A stretch of 55,144 bases of DNA from Pseudodesulfovibrio sp. JC047 (lineage in GTDB: Bacteria; Desulfobacterota; Desulfovibrionia; Desulfovibrionales; Desulfovibrionaceae). A program made the translations under genes and the position numbers. This document shows positions 35,165 to 44,144 of this stretch, one piece after another (the stretch's first letter is position 1; each line of letters begins with the position of its first letter). The notes under the pieces were generated by a model. It searched no databases. It saw only the letters and a program-made list of their open reading frames with translations, and was not told the origin of the DNA. The DNA is taken from assembly GCF_010468615.1 (NCBI RefSeq), contig NZ_WUEH01000026.1, forward strand, positions 1 to 55,144. Reading direction: 5' to 3'.

Positions 35165-36227
35165 TGGTGTGCCCCAGTTTGCAGTGTTGCGCCTGAAACC
35201 GCAGATGGACCTCCCGGCCCGTTTCAATGGATTCATAAATGGCGTTGATAAGTTCCAACGATTTCCGGCCTTCAAGACCATCCACCAGTGAAGGTCTCCC
35301 CAGTTCAATGCACTCCACCACTTGATGCAGGTACTCGATGTGACCAAAGCCGTACACGTCCGGAGGATTGGTGCGATACTCCCGCAACACGTCTTCGTCT
35401 CCCGGCTCTGGGGTCTCGAAATTCCAGACCTTCATTTCATTGACCGCGAATCCGCCGATTTCCACGGCCCCCTTTTCACCAAGAATGGAAATGGACCCTT
35501 CCAGATCCACTGGCCGCGTGGCGTTGGTTGCTTCCACCACGCCGATGGCCCCGCTGGCAAAGGTGATAAGAGCCACGCCCGTGTCTTCCACCTCCACATC
35601 CACCAAGGCCGTCCGGCTCTTGGCAAACACCGAGACCGGCTCGCCCAGCATCCATTCGAGCAAATCAATATGGTGACTGGCCTGATTGGCGAACACCCCG
35701 CCATCCATGGCCCAGGTTCCGCGCCAGGCGTCCTGATCGTAATACTCCTGCTTGCGGCACCACCGAACCCGCACGGTTCCCATGGTCAATTTGCCGAATC
35801 GCCCGGCCTCCAAGGCTTCGCGCAGTTTGATGACCGGATAATTCAACCGATTCTGCTTGACCACGAACAACTTGATACCGGCCTCGTCACAGACCCGAAT
35901 CATGGCGTCCGCATCTTCAAGCCGCAGGGCCATGGGTTTTTCCACCACGATATGTTTGCCATACCGGGCTAGATCAATGGTCACTGCGGCGTGTGTTCCA
36001 CTTTCCGTGGCAATGACGAGCACGTCTATGGTCTCACCCATGGCGCGCATCATGGCATGAGCGTCCGAAAAAGAAGGCACTCCGGTTTTTTCAGCCAATG
36101 CCACAGCCCGATCCTCGCGAATATCACACACCGCGACCAAACAGGCACCTTCAACCTGATTTTCAGACAACAATTGCCCGTATTTCTGGGCAATCCGTCC
36201 ACATCCTACAAGCGCAAATTTCTGCAT
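35154..36227 (-). CDS. Gfo/Idh/MocA sugar oxidoreductase (WbpB/WlbA-like)
   Basis: First gene of the minus-strand operon, 357 residues. It has the Rossmann FALVGCGRIAQKYGQLL, the family EKPMALRLEDAD, and features typical of WlbA/WbpB: VVKQNRLNYPVI, RVRWCRKQEYY, WRGTWAMDGGVFANQASHHIDLLEWMLG. These enzymes oxidise C3 of UDP-GlcNAc uronic acid. The 6-dehydrogenase WbpA that would make that substrate is not in the window. ATG 36227 has AAGGGAAT upstream; the frame extends to 36290 without a better start. Confidence 0.92.
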   Translation of the reverse strand: MQKFALVGCGRIAQKYGQLLSENQVEGACLVAVCDIREDRAVALAEKTGVPSFSDAHAMMRAMGETIDVLVIATESGTHAAVTIDLARYGKHIVVEKPMALRLEDADAMIRVCDEAGIKLFVVKQNRLNYPVIKLREALEAGRFGKLTMGTVRVRWCRKQEYYDQDAWRGTWAMDGGVFANQASHHIDLLEWMLGEPVSVFAKSRTALVDVEVEDTGVALITFASGAIGVVEATNATRPVDLEGSISILGEKGAVEIGGFAVNEMKVWNFETPEPGDEDVLREYRTNPPDVYGFGHIEYLHQVVECIELGRPSLVDGLEGRKSLELINAIYESIETGREVHLRFQAQHCKLGHTNDR

Positions 36228-36294
36228 ATTCCCTTCGATGCGCGCAACGGCGATCACGATTTCATGGTCAGAAGGATTTCCGACACGCACTAAA

Positions 36295-36341
36295 TGTTCA
36301 AGTCACTGAACAATCTATCGGCAATTTTCATTTTTTGTTAA
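36295..36341 (-). promoter_or_regulatory. Candidate promoter and inverted repeat of the WbpB-type operon
   Basis: On the minus strand, TTAACA (36336-36341) and TAGATT (36312-36317) are spaced by 18 bases, a moderate sigma-70-type match about 85 bases upstream of the oxidoreductase start. An inverted repeat TGTTCA-6-TGAACA (36295-36312) abuts the -10 and could be an operator. A further 7-bp-arm hairpin, ATCTCTC/GAGAGAT (36353-36371), lies between this and the radical SAM gene stop and lacks a following T-run. Confidence 0.28.
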
Positions 36342-36411
36342 GAGCGGACACAATCTCTCTTTTCGAGAGATACCGGACTCTCCGGGAAAAAACGACCGAT
36401 TTTTCAGTTCT

Positions 36412-37437
36412 CTAAAAAACCGAAAACATCGTATCATTCACATACTGAACAAGTGTTTTGTCCACGCCAAACGCGGCATAGGCATCCACCAATTCTCCAG
36501 CGTGGCCGAACAGTTCTCCCTGATACCGTCGGGGAACGAGCACTCCCGAAAGCGGCGTGTCCAAACGCGCCACCTGAGACCGAATGATGTCCAACAGGGC
36601 CATACCGCGCACGGTCTGCCCCAATGCGGGATGCCACGGACCGTCCAGAATCGATTGTTGCATCTGCTCTTCCGGGGCGAGTCCCATGCGAATCACGCGG
36701 GTTCCCCTGGCCCATAACACCCCAAGGGCCGAAGCAAGCTCGGTCCGGGCGCGGGACAACGTCCACGGCACATACTTCCCCTGTTCCCATAAGGTAGCAA
36801 GAGCTGTGCCTTGGATGACAAGGCACGGATAGAGCCGGGCGGTTTCCGGGGCAAATGCGGCGGCCTGTTCCACGTCAGAAGCGAACAGACCGGGCTGATC
36901 CCCAGGCAGACCGGGCAAAAGCTGGACACCGAGAACAAGGCCGGACTCGGCAACAATCCCGCAGGCCCGACGGGCCGTTTGACCGTCATATCCGCGACTC
37001 GATTGTTGCAGGGCCGTATCGTCAAAAGATTGAATTCCCAGTTCCACCATATCCAATCCCTGCTCTTTCAGCGAAACGAGCATGGGCACATCCACACAAT
37101 CGGGTCGGGTGGAACATCGAATACGTGTGAGCAGACCACGGGATCGAAACCGGCTGGCCAATGCCAGGAACTTTGATGGCCACGGCTCGGGCAATGCCGT
37201 GAATGTCCCGCCGTAAAACGCCAGTTCGTATGGCCCTCGCCCCTGATCCAGGGCCTGTTGCAGGTCGCGCTCCAACTCGCGTGACACGAGGTCCAGATCG
37301 GCGTGGTCCCGACCTGTCAGTTTATCCTGCGCACAAAACGCACACCGATAGGGACACCCGGCAAAGGGCAAAAAGACTGGCCAGACTCGGCCGGCCACCG
37401 GAGACGGCTCCGGGTGAGAAAAACGGATTTTGGTCAT
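36412..37437 (-). CDS. Radical SAM protein (Elp3-like catalytic core)
   Basis: A 341-residue radical SAM enzyme. The [4Fe-4S] motif CPYRCAFC is at about residues 27-34, followed by FYGGTFTALP and a RCSTRPDC segment, the pattern of Elp3-type radical SAM domains. It lacks the GNAT acetyltransferase domain of true Elp3, so it is a shorter relative of unknown substrate. The C-terminal third has no recognised domain. GAGGAACC supports ATG 37437. Its upstream side is divergent from nadE. Confidence 0.83.
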   Translation of the reverse strand: MTKIRFSHPEPSPVAGRVWPVFLPFAGCPYRCAFCAQDKLTGRDHADLDLVSRELERDLQQALDQGRGPYELAFYGGTFTALPEPWPSKFLALASRFRSRGLLTRIRCSTRPDCVDVPMLVSLKEQGLDMVELGIQSFDDTALQQSSRGYDGQTARRACGIVAESGLVLGVQLLPGLPGDQPGLFASDVEQAAAFAPETARLYPCLVIQGTALATLWEQGKYVPWTLSRARTELASALGVLWARGTRVIRMGLAPEEQMQQSILDGPWHPALGQTVRGMALLDIIRSQVARLDTPLSGVLVPRRYQGELFGHAGELVDAYAAFGVDKTLVQYVNDTMFSVF

Positions 37438-37540
37438 GGTTCCTCGCAATATGCGCCACAGTGACTTCCAGCCGTGCGGCTTGTCAAGACACCCCCCGCG
37501 ATGGTTGCCCACGCCGCAGCTTTCGCGTAACTAGCTCCCC

Positions 37541-39193
37541 ATGAAAATCGGCATACTGCAACTCAACCCTCTTGTCGGCGATCTTTCTGGCAACAGTGCC
37601 AAAATCATTGATGCGGCCCGGGACGCGGCCAGACGCGGCGCAGACCTTTGTCTGACGGCGGAAATGGCCCTGACCGGCTACCCACCCCGAGACCTGTTGC
37701 TCTACGACGAATTCGTGGACCGGGTCTGGCGAGAAGCCGAAGCCGTGGCTCGTGCGCTCGAAAACGGCCCGGCCCTGCTGCTCGGTGCCGTGACAAAGAA
37801 CCGCTCCGGCCAGGGAAAACCCGTCTACAACTGTGCCCTGTTCTGTGAGGGAGGCTCCATCCGTCAGGTCTTCAAGAAGGCCCTGCTTCCCACCTATGAT
37901 GTTTTTGACGAGGCCCGGTACTTCGAGCCTGCGCCCGAGACCGATTCCAACGCCAATATCCTCCGCTTCAACGACACGACACTGGCCGTGACTATTTGTG
38001 AAGACGCGTGGAACGACAAGGATTATTGGGATCAAAACGCCTACACCCGCGATCCGCTGGAAGCGGCGGCAGCCCATCATCCCGACATGATTCTCAACCT
38101 GTCCGCGTCCCCCCTGTTTCTGGGGAAACAACGTATCCGGGAAGACATGCTCGGCACGGTGGCACACAAATACGCCACACCGCTCATCTACGTAAATCAG
38201 GTCGGGGGCAACGACGATCTTGTCTTTGATGGCCGATCCTGCGCCTTTGATTCTCAGGGAACCTGTATCGCCCGCGCCCCTGGATTTGAAGAAGCCACGG
38301 TTGTGGTGGACCTCGAAGGAGACAACACTGTCGCCACAGACGATTTTTCCCGCGAAAGCGAGACGTGGCGCGCGTTGGTTCTCGGCACCCGCGACTATGT
38401 GCATAAAAGCGGCTTCACCACCGGGCTGGTCGGCTTGTCCGGGGGAATCGACTCCGCCGTCACTGCCGCTGTGGCCGCTGAAGCCCTTGGCGCAGACAAC
38501 GTCACCGGGGTTCTCATGCCCTCTCCCTATTCCAGCACGGGCAGCATCGACGATTCGCTGAAACTGGCCAAGAACTTCGGCATCAAGACGTGGACCCTGC
38601 CCATCGAACCAATCATGACCCAATTCGAAACCGCATTGGCAGAGCCGTTCGCCGGATACAGTCAGGACACCACGGAAGAGAACATCCAGTCCCGCATCCG
38701 GGGCAACCTGCTCATGGCCCTGTCCAACAAATTCGGTTCCCTGCTCCTGACAACAGGCAACAAATCTGAATTGGCTGTGGGATATTGCACAATTTATGGA
38801 GATATGTCTGGTGGGTACGCGGTCATTTCAGATGTAAACAAGACCGGCGTATTCGCACTGGCAAAATGGTACAACGCCCAGAACGGACCACAAATTCCAA
38901 ACGCCATCATCACCAAACCCCCGTCCGCCGAGCTTCGTCCGGAACAAAAGGATGCGGACTCCCTGCCCGACTACCCGATATTGGACGGTATTCTGGAGCT
39001 GCACATCGAGCACCAGAAATCCCGTAACGAAATTCTCTCGGCTGGATATGATGCCACAACCGTGGACCACGTCCTCCGACTCGTCCACATTGCCGAATTC
39101 AAACGGAGACAGGCGGCCCCGGGGATCAAACTCACCCCGCGCTCCTTTGGCACTGGTTGGCGGATGCCCCTGGCCTGCAAACAGGATTTCTAA
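37541..39193 (+). CDS. nadE: Glutamine-dependent NAD+ synthetase
   Basis: Amidates nicotinate adenine dinucleotide to NAD+ with glutamine as ammonia source. The 550-residue protein has an N-terminal nitrilase-fold glutaminase domain (GILQLNPLVGDLSGN, LTGYPPRDLL with the catalytic Glu just before, KKALLPTYDVFDEARYF with the Lys, ICEDAW with the Cys) and a C-terminal synthetase domain with the P-loop LSGGIDSAVTAA, then TGNKSELAVGYCTIYGDMSGG and PSAELRPEQKD. No clear Shine-Dalgarno is seen. Its stop overlaps the stop of the convergent DUF115 gene by 3 bases. Confidence 0.95.
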   Translation: MKIGILQLNPLVGDLSGNSAKIIDAARDAARRGADLCLTAEMALTGYPPRDLLLYDEFVDRVWREAEAVARALENGPALLLGAVTKNRSGQGKPVYNCALFCEGGSIRQVFKKALLPTYDVFDEARYFEPAPETDSNANILRFNDTTLAVTICEDAWNDKDYWDQNAYTRDPLEAAAAHHPDMILNLSASPLFLGKQRIREDMLGTVAHKYATPLIYVNQVGGNDDLVFDGRSCAFDSQGTCIARAPGFEEATVVVDLEGDNTVATDDFSRESETWRALVLGTRDYVHKSGFTTGLVGLSGGIDSAVTAAVAAEALGADNVTGVLMPSPYSSTGSIDDSLKLAKNFGIKTWTLPIEPIMTQFETALAEPFAGYSQDTTEENIQSRIRGNLLMALSNKFGSLLLTTGNKSELAVGYCTIYGDMSGGYAVISDVNKTGVFALAKWYNAQNGPQIPNAIITKPPSAELRPEQKDADSLPDYPILDGILELHIEHQKSRNEILSAGYDATTVDHVLRLVHIAEFKRRQAAPGIKLTPRSFGTGWRMPLACKQDF

Positions 39194-40965
39194 AACGACT
39201 GATCGGCTTTTTCGAGAGCGGTCAACAGGGTTTCGCTCATGGACCGCACGTATTCGAAATACGACCGCAGCCCAGATTCACGCGATGTCGTATCCGAGCC
39301 GAACACCTGTCGATGAAAAATCGCGTTATTGAAATCGTTGTATCGTTGCACCAAATAGGTGACATTCGTTGCATCGAAATGGGCGAGAATGGCCAGCCCC
39401 TTGGCCTCGAAGAGCGGGCCTGAGTCCGCCAGGACCATGGTCACGGCTTTGCGAATACTCCGCCACAATGCGGTTTCACGCTGCACGAAATGTCGCACTT
39501 TTTCCCTGTCCACACGGGGTGAAGCCACCCGAAAAGCCTCGGCCATGACCCGACGCACCGGAGTCGTGCCCAGGTCCGGCTCGGGATCATGTTCGATACC
39601 CGGCCCGTAGAGGATGCTGGAACGGGACGTGTTCCAACAGGCAACACCGGACATCCTGATGGTTTCAGCCAGCCACAAAGCGGCATCCCGAAAGTTGATG
39701 GTCGTATACAACTGCTCGCCGAACACCGTTTTCACGGGATACAACTGAGGATACCGATTGATAAGCGGTTTCTCCTGCGCCATGATCTCGTCCTTAAGCG
39801 TTCCCCGCGCATATTGGAGGCCCCATGGGTCCGAAGAAACCAGTTGCGCACCGACCAACGCGCAGGATGTACAGCCCAAATGTCGGGCCAGGGCAAAGGC
39901 TGTGGAAATGACGGACCCGTGCAGTCGAAACATTTCCCGGGTCTCAAAGACCGGCGAGGCAAAACTCCCGAAAAGGAACTTTCGGCCAAAGGTATCACCC
40001 CCCAGATCTGACAGGCAATATCCCACCAGAATGGTATCCGGAAGACGGGGAATCTCTTTGAAAACGCGCCCGGAATCAATCGATGTGTCGTTGATAACCA
40101 CAAAATGCGGATGAATCCCGGCTTCGACCAGGGGTTTGACCGCATTATTCACACAAATAATCAGTGCGTTGTCCCGATTTTTGCGGATGTACTCGAACGA
40201 CTCGGGCAAATCCGGTCCCGCAGCCACCAGAATGGCCCCGCCATTCACGGCCCGGTTCTTCAATGCGCTGATGGACGGGGACACCGTACAATCCACCACA
40301 TTTTCATAGGCGTGCAGCTGCTGGTCATACATCAGCTCATGCTTGATGGTCCGCATGGGACGAGAGCGAGCAAAGGCCTGACCGGACAAGGGATAGACAA
40401 CATACCGATAGTGCAGGATTTCCAGATACTCGATAACCGCTTCAGCCCATGGGCCGTGCTCATGCCGAATCCGATCCGTCAAAAAAAACGCCGGGGTCCC
40501 CATGCGGAAAAGGGCACCGGGCAGCAGGTCCTGCAAGGCGGGAGACAAGGAAACCGGGTCTCCGGTGAAGCAGAAGAAATTTTCGATATTCAAGGCCGCA
40601 AGGCCCATGGAGTCCACACAATGAACCAGCACCCGTTCGTCCGGTTCAAAAAGCACGACCACGGTTTTGGCATCGGCGAGGCAGGCTCGGAGCTGGGGCG
40701 AATCCGCTGCCCCCAGAAACACCACGAGCCGGGTCTGTTCCATGGCCGTTTCCACGGACATTTTAGCGGAAAACACGGAAAAGGCGCGCCGTGCCGGGTC
40801 CTCATAGGGATACTGGTACATGGGATTTTCATATACACAGACCGGCGTATGCCCGGAGGGGCCATGGGGACCGGCGTCACTCGAGCCTTCGCCCGCCTGC
40901 TCCACCGAATCGCCCCGGCACAGGATGCCCAATTCGACAAGGGCTGCTATCTTACTGTTTTCCAT
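39190..40965 (-). CDS. DUF115/MptE-like motility accessory factor (Maf-like)
   Basis: A 591-residue protein whose centre (about 215-420) is the DUF115 (MAF_flag10/MptE-like) domain: KNRAVNGGAILVAAGPDLPESFEYI, ALIICVNNAVKPLVEAGIHPHFVVINDTS, and the GSVISTAFALARHLGCTSCALVGAQL segment. In Campylobacter, Helicobacter and Aeromonas, Maf proteins of this family transfer pseudaminic or legionaminic acid to flagellin in the cytosol. The N- and C-terminal regions are helical and less conserved. Its closeness to a nonulosonic acid operon supports the same role here; flagellin itself is not in the window. The start at ATG 40965 has no strong Shine-Dalgarno. Confidence 0.83.
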   Translation of the reverse strand: MENSKIAALVELGILCRGDSVEQAGEGSSDAGPHGPSGHTPVCVYENPMYQYPYEDPARRAFSVFSAKMSVETAMEQTRLVVFLGAADSPQLRACLADAKTVVVLFEPDERVLVHCVDSMGLAALNIENFFCFTGDPVSLSPALQDLLPGALFRMGTPAFFLTDRIRHEHGPWAEAVIEYLEILHYRYVVYPLSGQAFARSRPMRTIKHELMYDQQLHAYENVVDCTVSPSISALKNRAVNGGAILVAAGPDLPESFEYIRKNRDNALIICVNNAVKPLVEAGIHPHFVVINDTSIDSGRVFKEIPRLPDTILVGYCLSDLGGDTFGRKFLFGSFASPVFETREMFRLHGSVISTAFALARHLGCTSCALVGAQLVSSDPWGLQYARGTLKDEIMAQEKPLINRYPQLYPVKTVFGEQLYTTINFRDAALWLAETIRMSGVACWNTSRSSILYGPGIEHDPEPDLGTTPVRRVMAEAFRVASPRVDREKVRHFVQRETALWRSIRKAVTMVLADSGPLFEAKGLAILAHFDATNVTYLVQRYNDFNNAIFHRQVFGSDTTSRESGLRSYFEYVRSMSETLLTALEKADQSF

Positions 40966-41153
40966 ACACGCATCGCTGTTCTGTTTGAGAATTCACCGAC
41001 AAGGAACAGATGTCCCACATTCCGCAAACTGGCTTTCACCCCGCGTTTTGTCAAGAGAGTCAGCCTCTTTCACTCCCTGTCCACGCTTTTTCTTTTCCAT
41101 TGGCTGAATTCACTGTATGGTCGCCTCCGACCCCACATATTTCAGGAGACTGC

Positions 41154-41636
41154 ATGCGACGAAAACGGACATCACATTCCATGGAGAAAACGAGAAACAC
41201 CATTCTGGTCCTTCTCGCTGTCTCGGCCCTTGCCATCTTCTTCAATCTGGATGCCGTGCGTCATGGACGTTCCATCTTCACCAACCATGCACAACGTCAA
41301 CTCAAATTCAGTGGGTCTCTTGAACGAGAGGATTTCTCCGCAGCAGAACTCAAACGCATGACAGCCTATCTCAGCCAGCGGGAAAAATACTTCAAAGAAG
41401 TGACGATCAAGGCGTCGCCACAGGACAGCTATCGAAAAGTCACGCCCTCGACTCCCATTCTCTTCGAGATTCAAGTGACCATGAAAGACGGATTCACCTT
41501 CACGACGCCGACACGGCGAACCACACGGGCACAGTTGCAAAAATCCGTCCTCGCCAAGTTGGACAAGGACGTTCAGGTCTATCTCAAACTCAAGAAATCC
41601 GGGAAAAAGCCAGGGGGACTCATCAACACCATGTAA
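41154..41636 (+). CDS. Small single-pass membrane protein of unknown function
   Basis: A 160-residue protein with a basic N-terminus (MRRKRTSHSMEKTR), one membrane segment (NTILVLLAVSALAIFFNL, about residues 18-35), and a soluble, Lys-rich remainder probably in the periplasm. No family is recognised. AGGAGA 6 bases upstream supports ATG 41154 over the longer frame from 41010. It lies alone between a divergent Maf-like gene and the convergent outer-membrane gene. Confidence 0.68.
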   Translation: MRRKRTSHSMEKTRNTILVLLAVSALAIFFNLDAVRHGRSIFTNHAQRQLKFSGSLEREDFSAAELKRMTAYLSQREKYFKEVTIKASPQDSYRKVTPSTPILFEIQVTMKDGFTFTTPTRRTTRAQLQKSVLAKLDKDVQVYLKLKKSGKKPGGLINTM

Positions 41637-41651
41637 GAAAGGCGGTCCGGT

Positions 41652-42815
41652 TCAAAACCATTCGCCGACCCTGAAATACACAGCCTGAGAATTCGGGCCA
41701 AAACCGATTTCCGTACTCAGGTACATGGTTTCCTTTTCCGACAAGAGATACCGCACGCCAAAACCGCCGGTAGGAATTGTCGAATTTTTGAAAAGCTGAT
41801 TCGGTTCATCGGCCACCCAGCCCAGTCCGCCGAAAAGATTCACCCCCCATCGCTGTGTCAACTTGTACTTGATCTCGGTCTGGATCGATGCGGATTGTTT
41901 GTCGATATATTCCGCGTAGGGGAATCCTCGAAGCCGAAGGAACGGCATATCGAAAAAAGGCGTGTTCCCGTCAGAAAAATTCAATTCGGCCATACCGCTG
42001 ACAACCAGCCTGTCCGTCAATCCATAATAATGGGCGTAGCTCGTCGAGGCCTTGCTGTAATCATAGTCTCCGCCCCACGCTTCATTATAACTCATGAAAT
42101 CGAACTGGAGCTTGCCGCCTGCGGTCGCAAAGACACTGTCGTTGGTCGTGTCCCGTTCTCCAGCCAGTCCAAGCCCCACGGTTTTTACCGAATGATGCAG
42201 TGTGGGCAACACCGGGTGCAACGACGAAAAATCAACGCCAAAATCCCAATTGAACACCTTGATTTTCGGCCCGAGATACCAGTGATCGAAAATCCGGGCA
42301 GAAAATGTTCCCTGAAAAGCGGTCACATCAGCACTGTACTTCAGCGGATTGTTCCGAAGCGCAGAGTCATTGCCAACCCCATAATATTTCAGATTGAATT
42401 CGCCATAGGCCAGATACGCTGTTCCCCGAAACCGATCATTGGCATAAAACCCCTTGTGAAACATCCCGGCCGCCCAGCTCTCATTGGATGTGGCCATCGC
42501 GGCAACGCCAGTCATCGAATGAAGCTCTTCATTCGCTTCGTTCCCAGGATCATTCCAGAAATCGTCTTCGGGGTGCATATACATGACCACCCCGGTCAGT
42601 CCGGCACCCAATGTGGGGTTGACCATAGGAACCGGCGCGAACACCAACCGATCAAAAAACGACACATTCTTCTGTTGCACCGCATCAGACGCATCATCCA
42701 CGGTCTCCACAAACCGGGCATCTCCATCGGCACGACACACCCCGGTCTGCGACCCAATGAAGAAACAGGCGAACATGATAATGGTCGCCCACATGCGCTG
42801 CTGATTTTCTGACAT
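41652..42815 (-). CDS. Outer-membrane beta-barrel protein (BamA/surface antigen-like)
   Basis: A 387-residue predicted outer-membrane protein. The N-terminus has a signal peptide (hydrophobic TIIMFACFFIG, likely cleavage after VCRA). The mature part begins with VFAPVPMVNPTLGAGLTGVVMYM, the PxPxxxPxxGxG-type opening of the Omp85/surface-antigen C-terminal barrel, and continues with many alternating strands, ending in the aromatic RVGEWF. POTRA domains are absent, so it is a barrel-only relative rather than BamA. ATG 42815 has AAGGAG directly upstream; ATG 42794 is an alternative. It is divergent from the flavoprotein gene. Confidence 0.82.
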   Translation of the reverse strand: MSENQQRMWATIIMFACFFIGSQTGVCRADGDARFVETVDDASDAVQQKNVSFFDRLVFAPVPMVNPTLGAGLTGVVMYMHPEDDFWNDPGNEANEELHSMTGVAAMATSNESWAAGMFHKGFYANDRFRGTAYLAYGEFNLKYYGVGNDSALRNNPLKYSADVTAFQGTFSARIFDHWYLGPKIKVFNWDFGVDFSSLHPVLPTLHHSVKTVGLGLAGERDTTNDSVFATAGGKLQFDFMSYNEAWGGDYDYSKASTSYAHYYGLTDRLVVSGMAELNFSDGNTPFFDMPFLRLRGFPYAEYIDKQSASIQTEIKYKLTQRWGVNLFGGLGWVADEPNQLFKNSTIPTGGFGVRYLLSEKETMYLSTEIGFGPNSQAVYFRVGEWF

Positions 42816-42916
42816 TCTCCTTCCATACGCGGCCAGTCCCATTACGGCAAGGGGGGCTTTGACTTGCACGAGGCACAAAAGACGGTGTAGTGTGCCCTTC
42901 ATTCGGAGACCCTCTC

Positions 42917-44065
42917 ATGACACACACATTCGACGCCCTCATCTGCGGAGGCAGCCTTGCCGGAAGTGCGGCTGGTTTCGCCCTGGCCAAGGCCGGTCAC
43001 TCTGTGGCCATTCTCGATCGAGCGACCTTTCCCCGTCCCAAGCTCTGCGGCGGTCTGCTCACGTGGAAATCCGTCAAGCTCTTGGAACATCTGTTCGGCG
43101 AGACTCCCGGCACACTGACCCGAGCCGGAGCAATCAACTACGCCTCCAACCAATATTCCATCCACACCCGGACCAATGCCGTGGCCCACGGCACCCTGTC
43201 CTTTCCCTTTCACTTCGTGGACAGAACCGCTTTTGACGCGCTCCTGCTCAACAAGGCCCGACAGGCCGGTGCAACGATCTTTCAGGACACCGCGGTCGCC
43301 CACTGCGATCCGGCCCGAGGAATTGTCACCAGCCAGACCGGGGAAACCTTTCAGGGAACCGCTGTCATCGGCGCAGATGGGGCAAACTCGGTTGTCAGAA
43401 AATCTTTTTCCGACGTGGACACGAAGCGGATGCGCCGACTCATGGCCCCGACCATTGAAGTCCGCCTGCCCGCACACGCCTTCCCTCGCCCGGTCACACA
43501 CCCGGAACTCTCTATCGGTTTCCTCGATGCAGGCTATGGATGGGTCTTTCCGAACAACCAATCCGTCATTGTGGGCGTCTGCGGACTCAAAACAAAAAAT
43601 ACCAATATTTCACAGGTATTTAAAGAATATCTAGAGTTTCTCAAGATAGATTCGGAGGCCATTCCCGACCGACGGGGACATCCTTTGCCCTATGGAAACT
43701 ATCTGAAAGAGCCGGTTTCTGGCGTCACGATGCTGGCAGGCGATGCGGCCGGACTGGTGGAGCCTCTTTTTGGTGAAGGTATTTTCTTTGCCCTGTGTTC
43801 AGGCATGTATGCCGGAGAAGCCGTGGCCCACGGTCTGGCAAAACAGACCAGTCCCGGCCCGGAATACATTCGTCGGCTCAATCAGCAGATCATCCCGGAA
43901 CTCAAAGCATCGGATCATCTGCGCTGGGCCATGTCAAAAGGGATGCAATGGATCGGTCCGTGGAGTCTCAAACTTTTTCTCACAATGGCAGGCACCCCTT
44001 TGGGCGAAATGGTGCACGGAATGCGATCCTATTCCTGGCTTCGAGAAAAGCACTGGGATTTCTAA
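42917..44065 (+). CDS. Geranylgeranyl reductase family flavoprotein
   Basis: A 382-residue FAD-dependent oxidoreductase. It has the N-terminal dinucleotide fold DALICGGSLAGSAAGFALAKAG, the ILDRATFPRPKLCGG segment typical of the geranylgeranyl reductase family, GADGANSVVRKSF, and the C-terminal FAD motif GDAAGLVEPLFGEGI. Relatives reduce isoprenoid double bonds or act on other lipids and quinones; the substrate is unknown. GGAG lies 8 bases before ATG 42917. About 80 bases separate it from the sigma-54 activator gene. Confidence 0.86.
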   Translation: MTHTFDALICGGSLAGSAAGFALAKAGHSVAILDRATFPRPKLCGGLLTWKSVKLLEHLFGETPGTLTRAGAINYASNQYSIHTRTNAVAHGTLSFPFHFVDRTAFDALLLNKARQAGATIFQDTAVAHCDPARGIVTSQTGETFQGTAVIGADGANSVVRKSFSDVDTKRMRRLMAPTIEVRLPAHAFPRPVTHPELSIGFLDAGYGWVFPNNQSVIVGVCGLKTKNTNISQVFKEYLEFLKIDSEAIPDRRGHPLPYGNYLKEPVSGVTMLAGDAAGLVEPLFGEGIFFALCSGMYAGEAVAHGLAKQTSPGPEYIRRLNQQIIPELKASDHLRWAMSKGMQWIGPWSLKLFLTMAGTPLGEMVHGMRSYSWLREKHWDF

Positions 44066-44144
44066 ACGCTTTCCCCCCTTGAATCATCCGGCTCTGTCAT
44101 TTATACCAAGGAGTGCGCACCACTTCAGACCGCAAGGAGTACCC

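Noticed and set aside
37484-38623. 379-codon minus-strand frame opposite nadE
   Set aside because: nadE is unambiguous on the plus strand with both domains intact.
40105-41361. 418-codon plus-strand frame opposite the DUF115 gene
   Set aside because: The DUF115 protein is clearly coding on the other strand; this frame has no motif and runs through the start of the 41154 gene in another frame.
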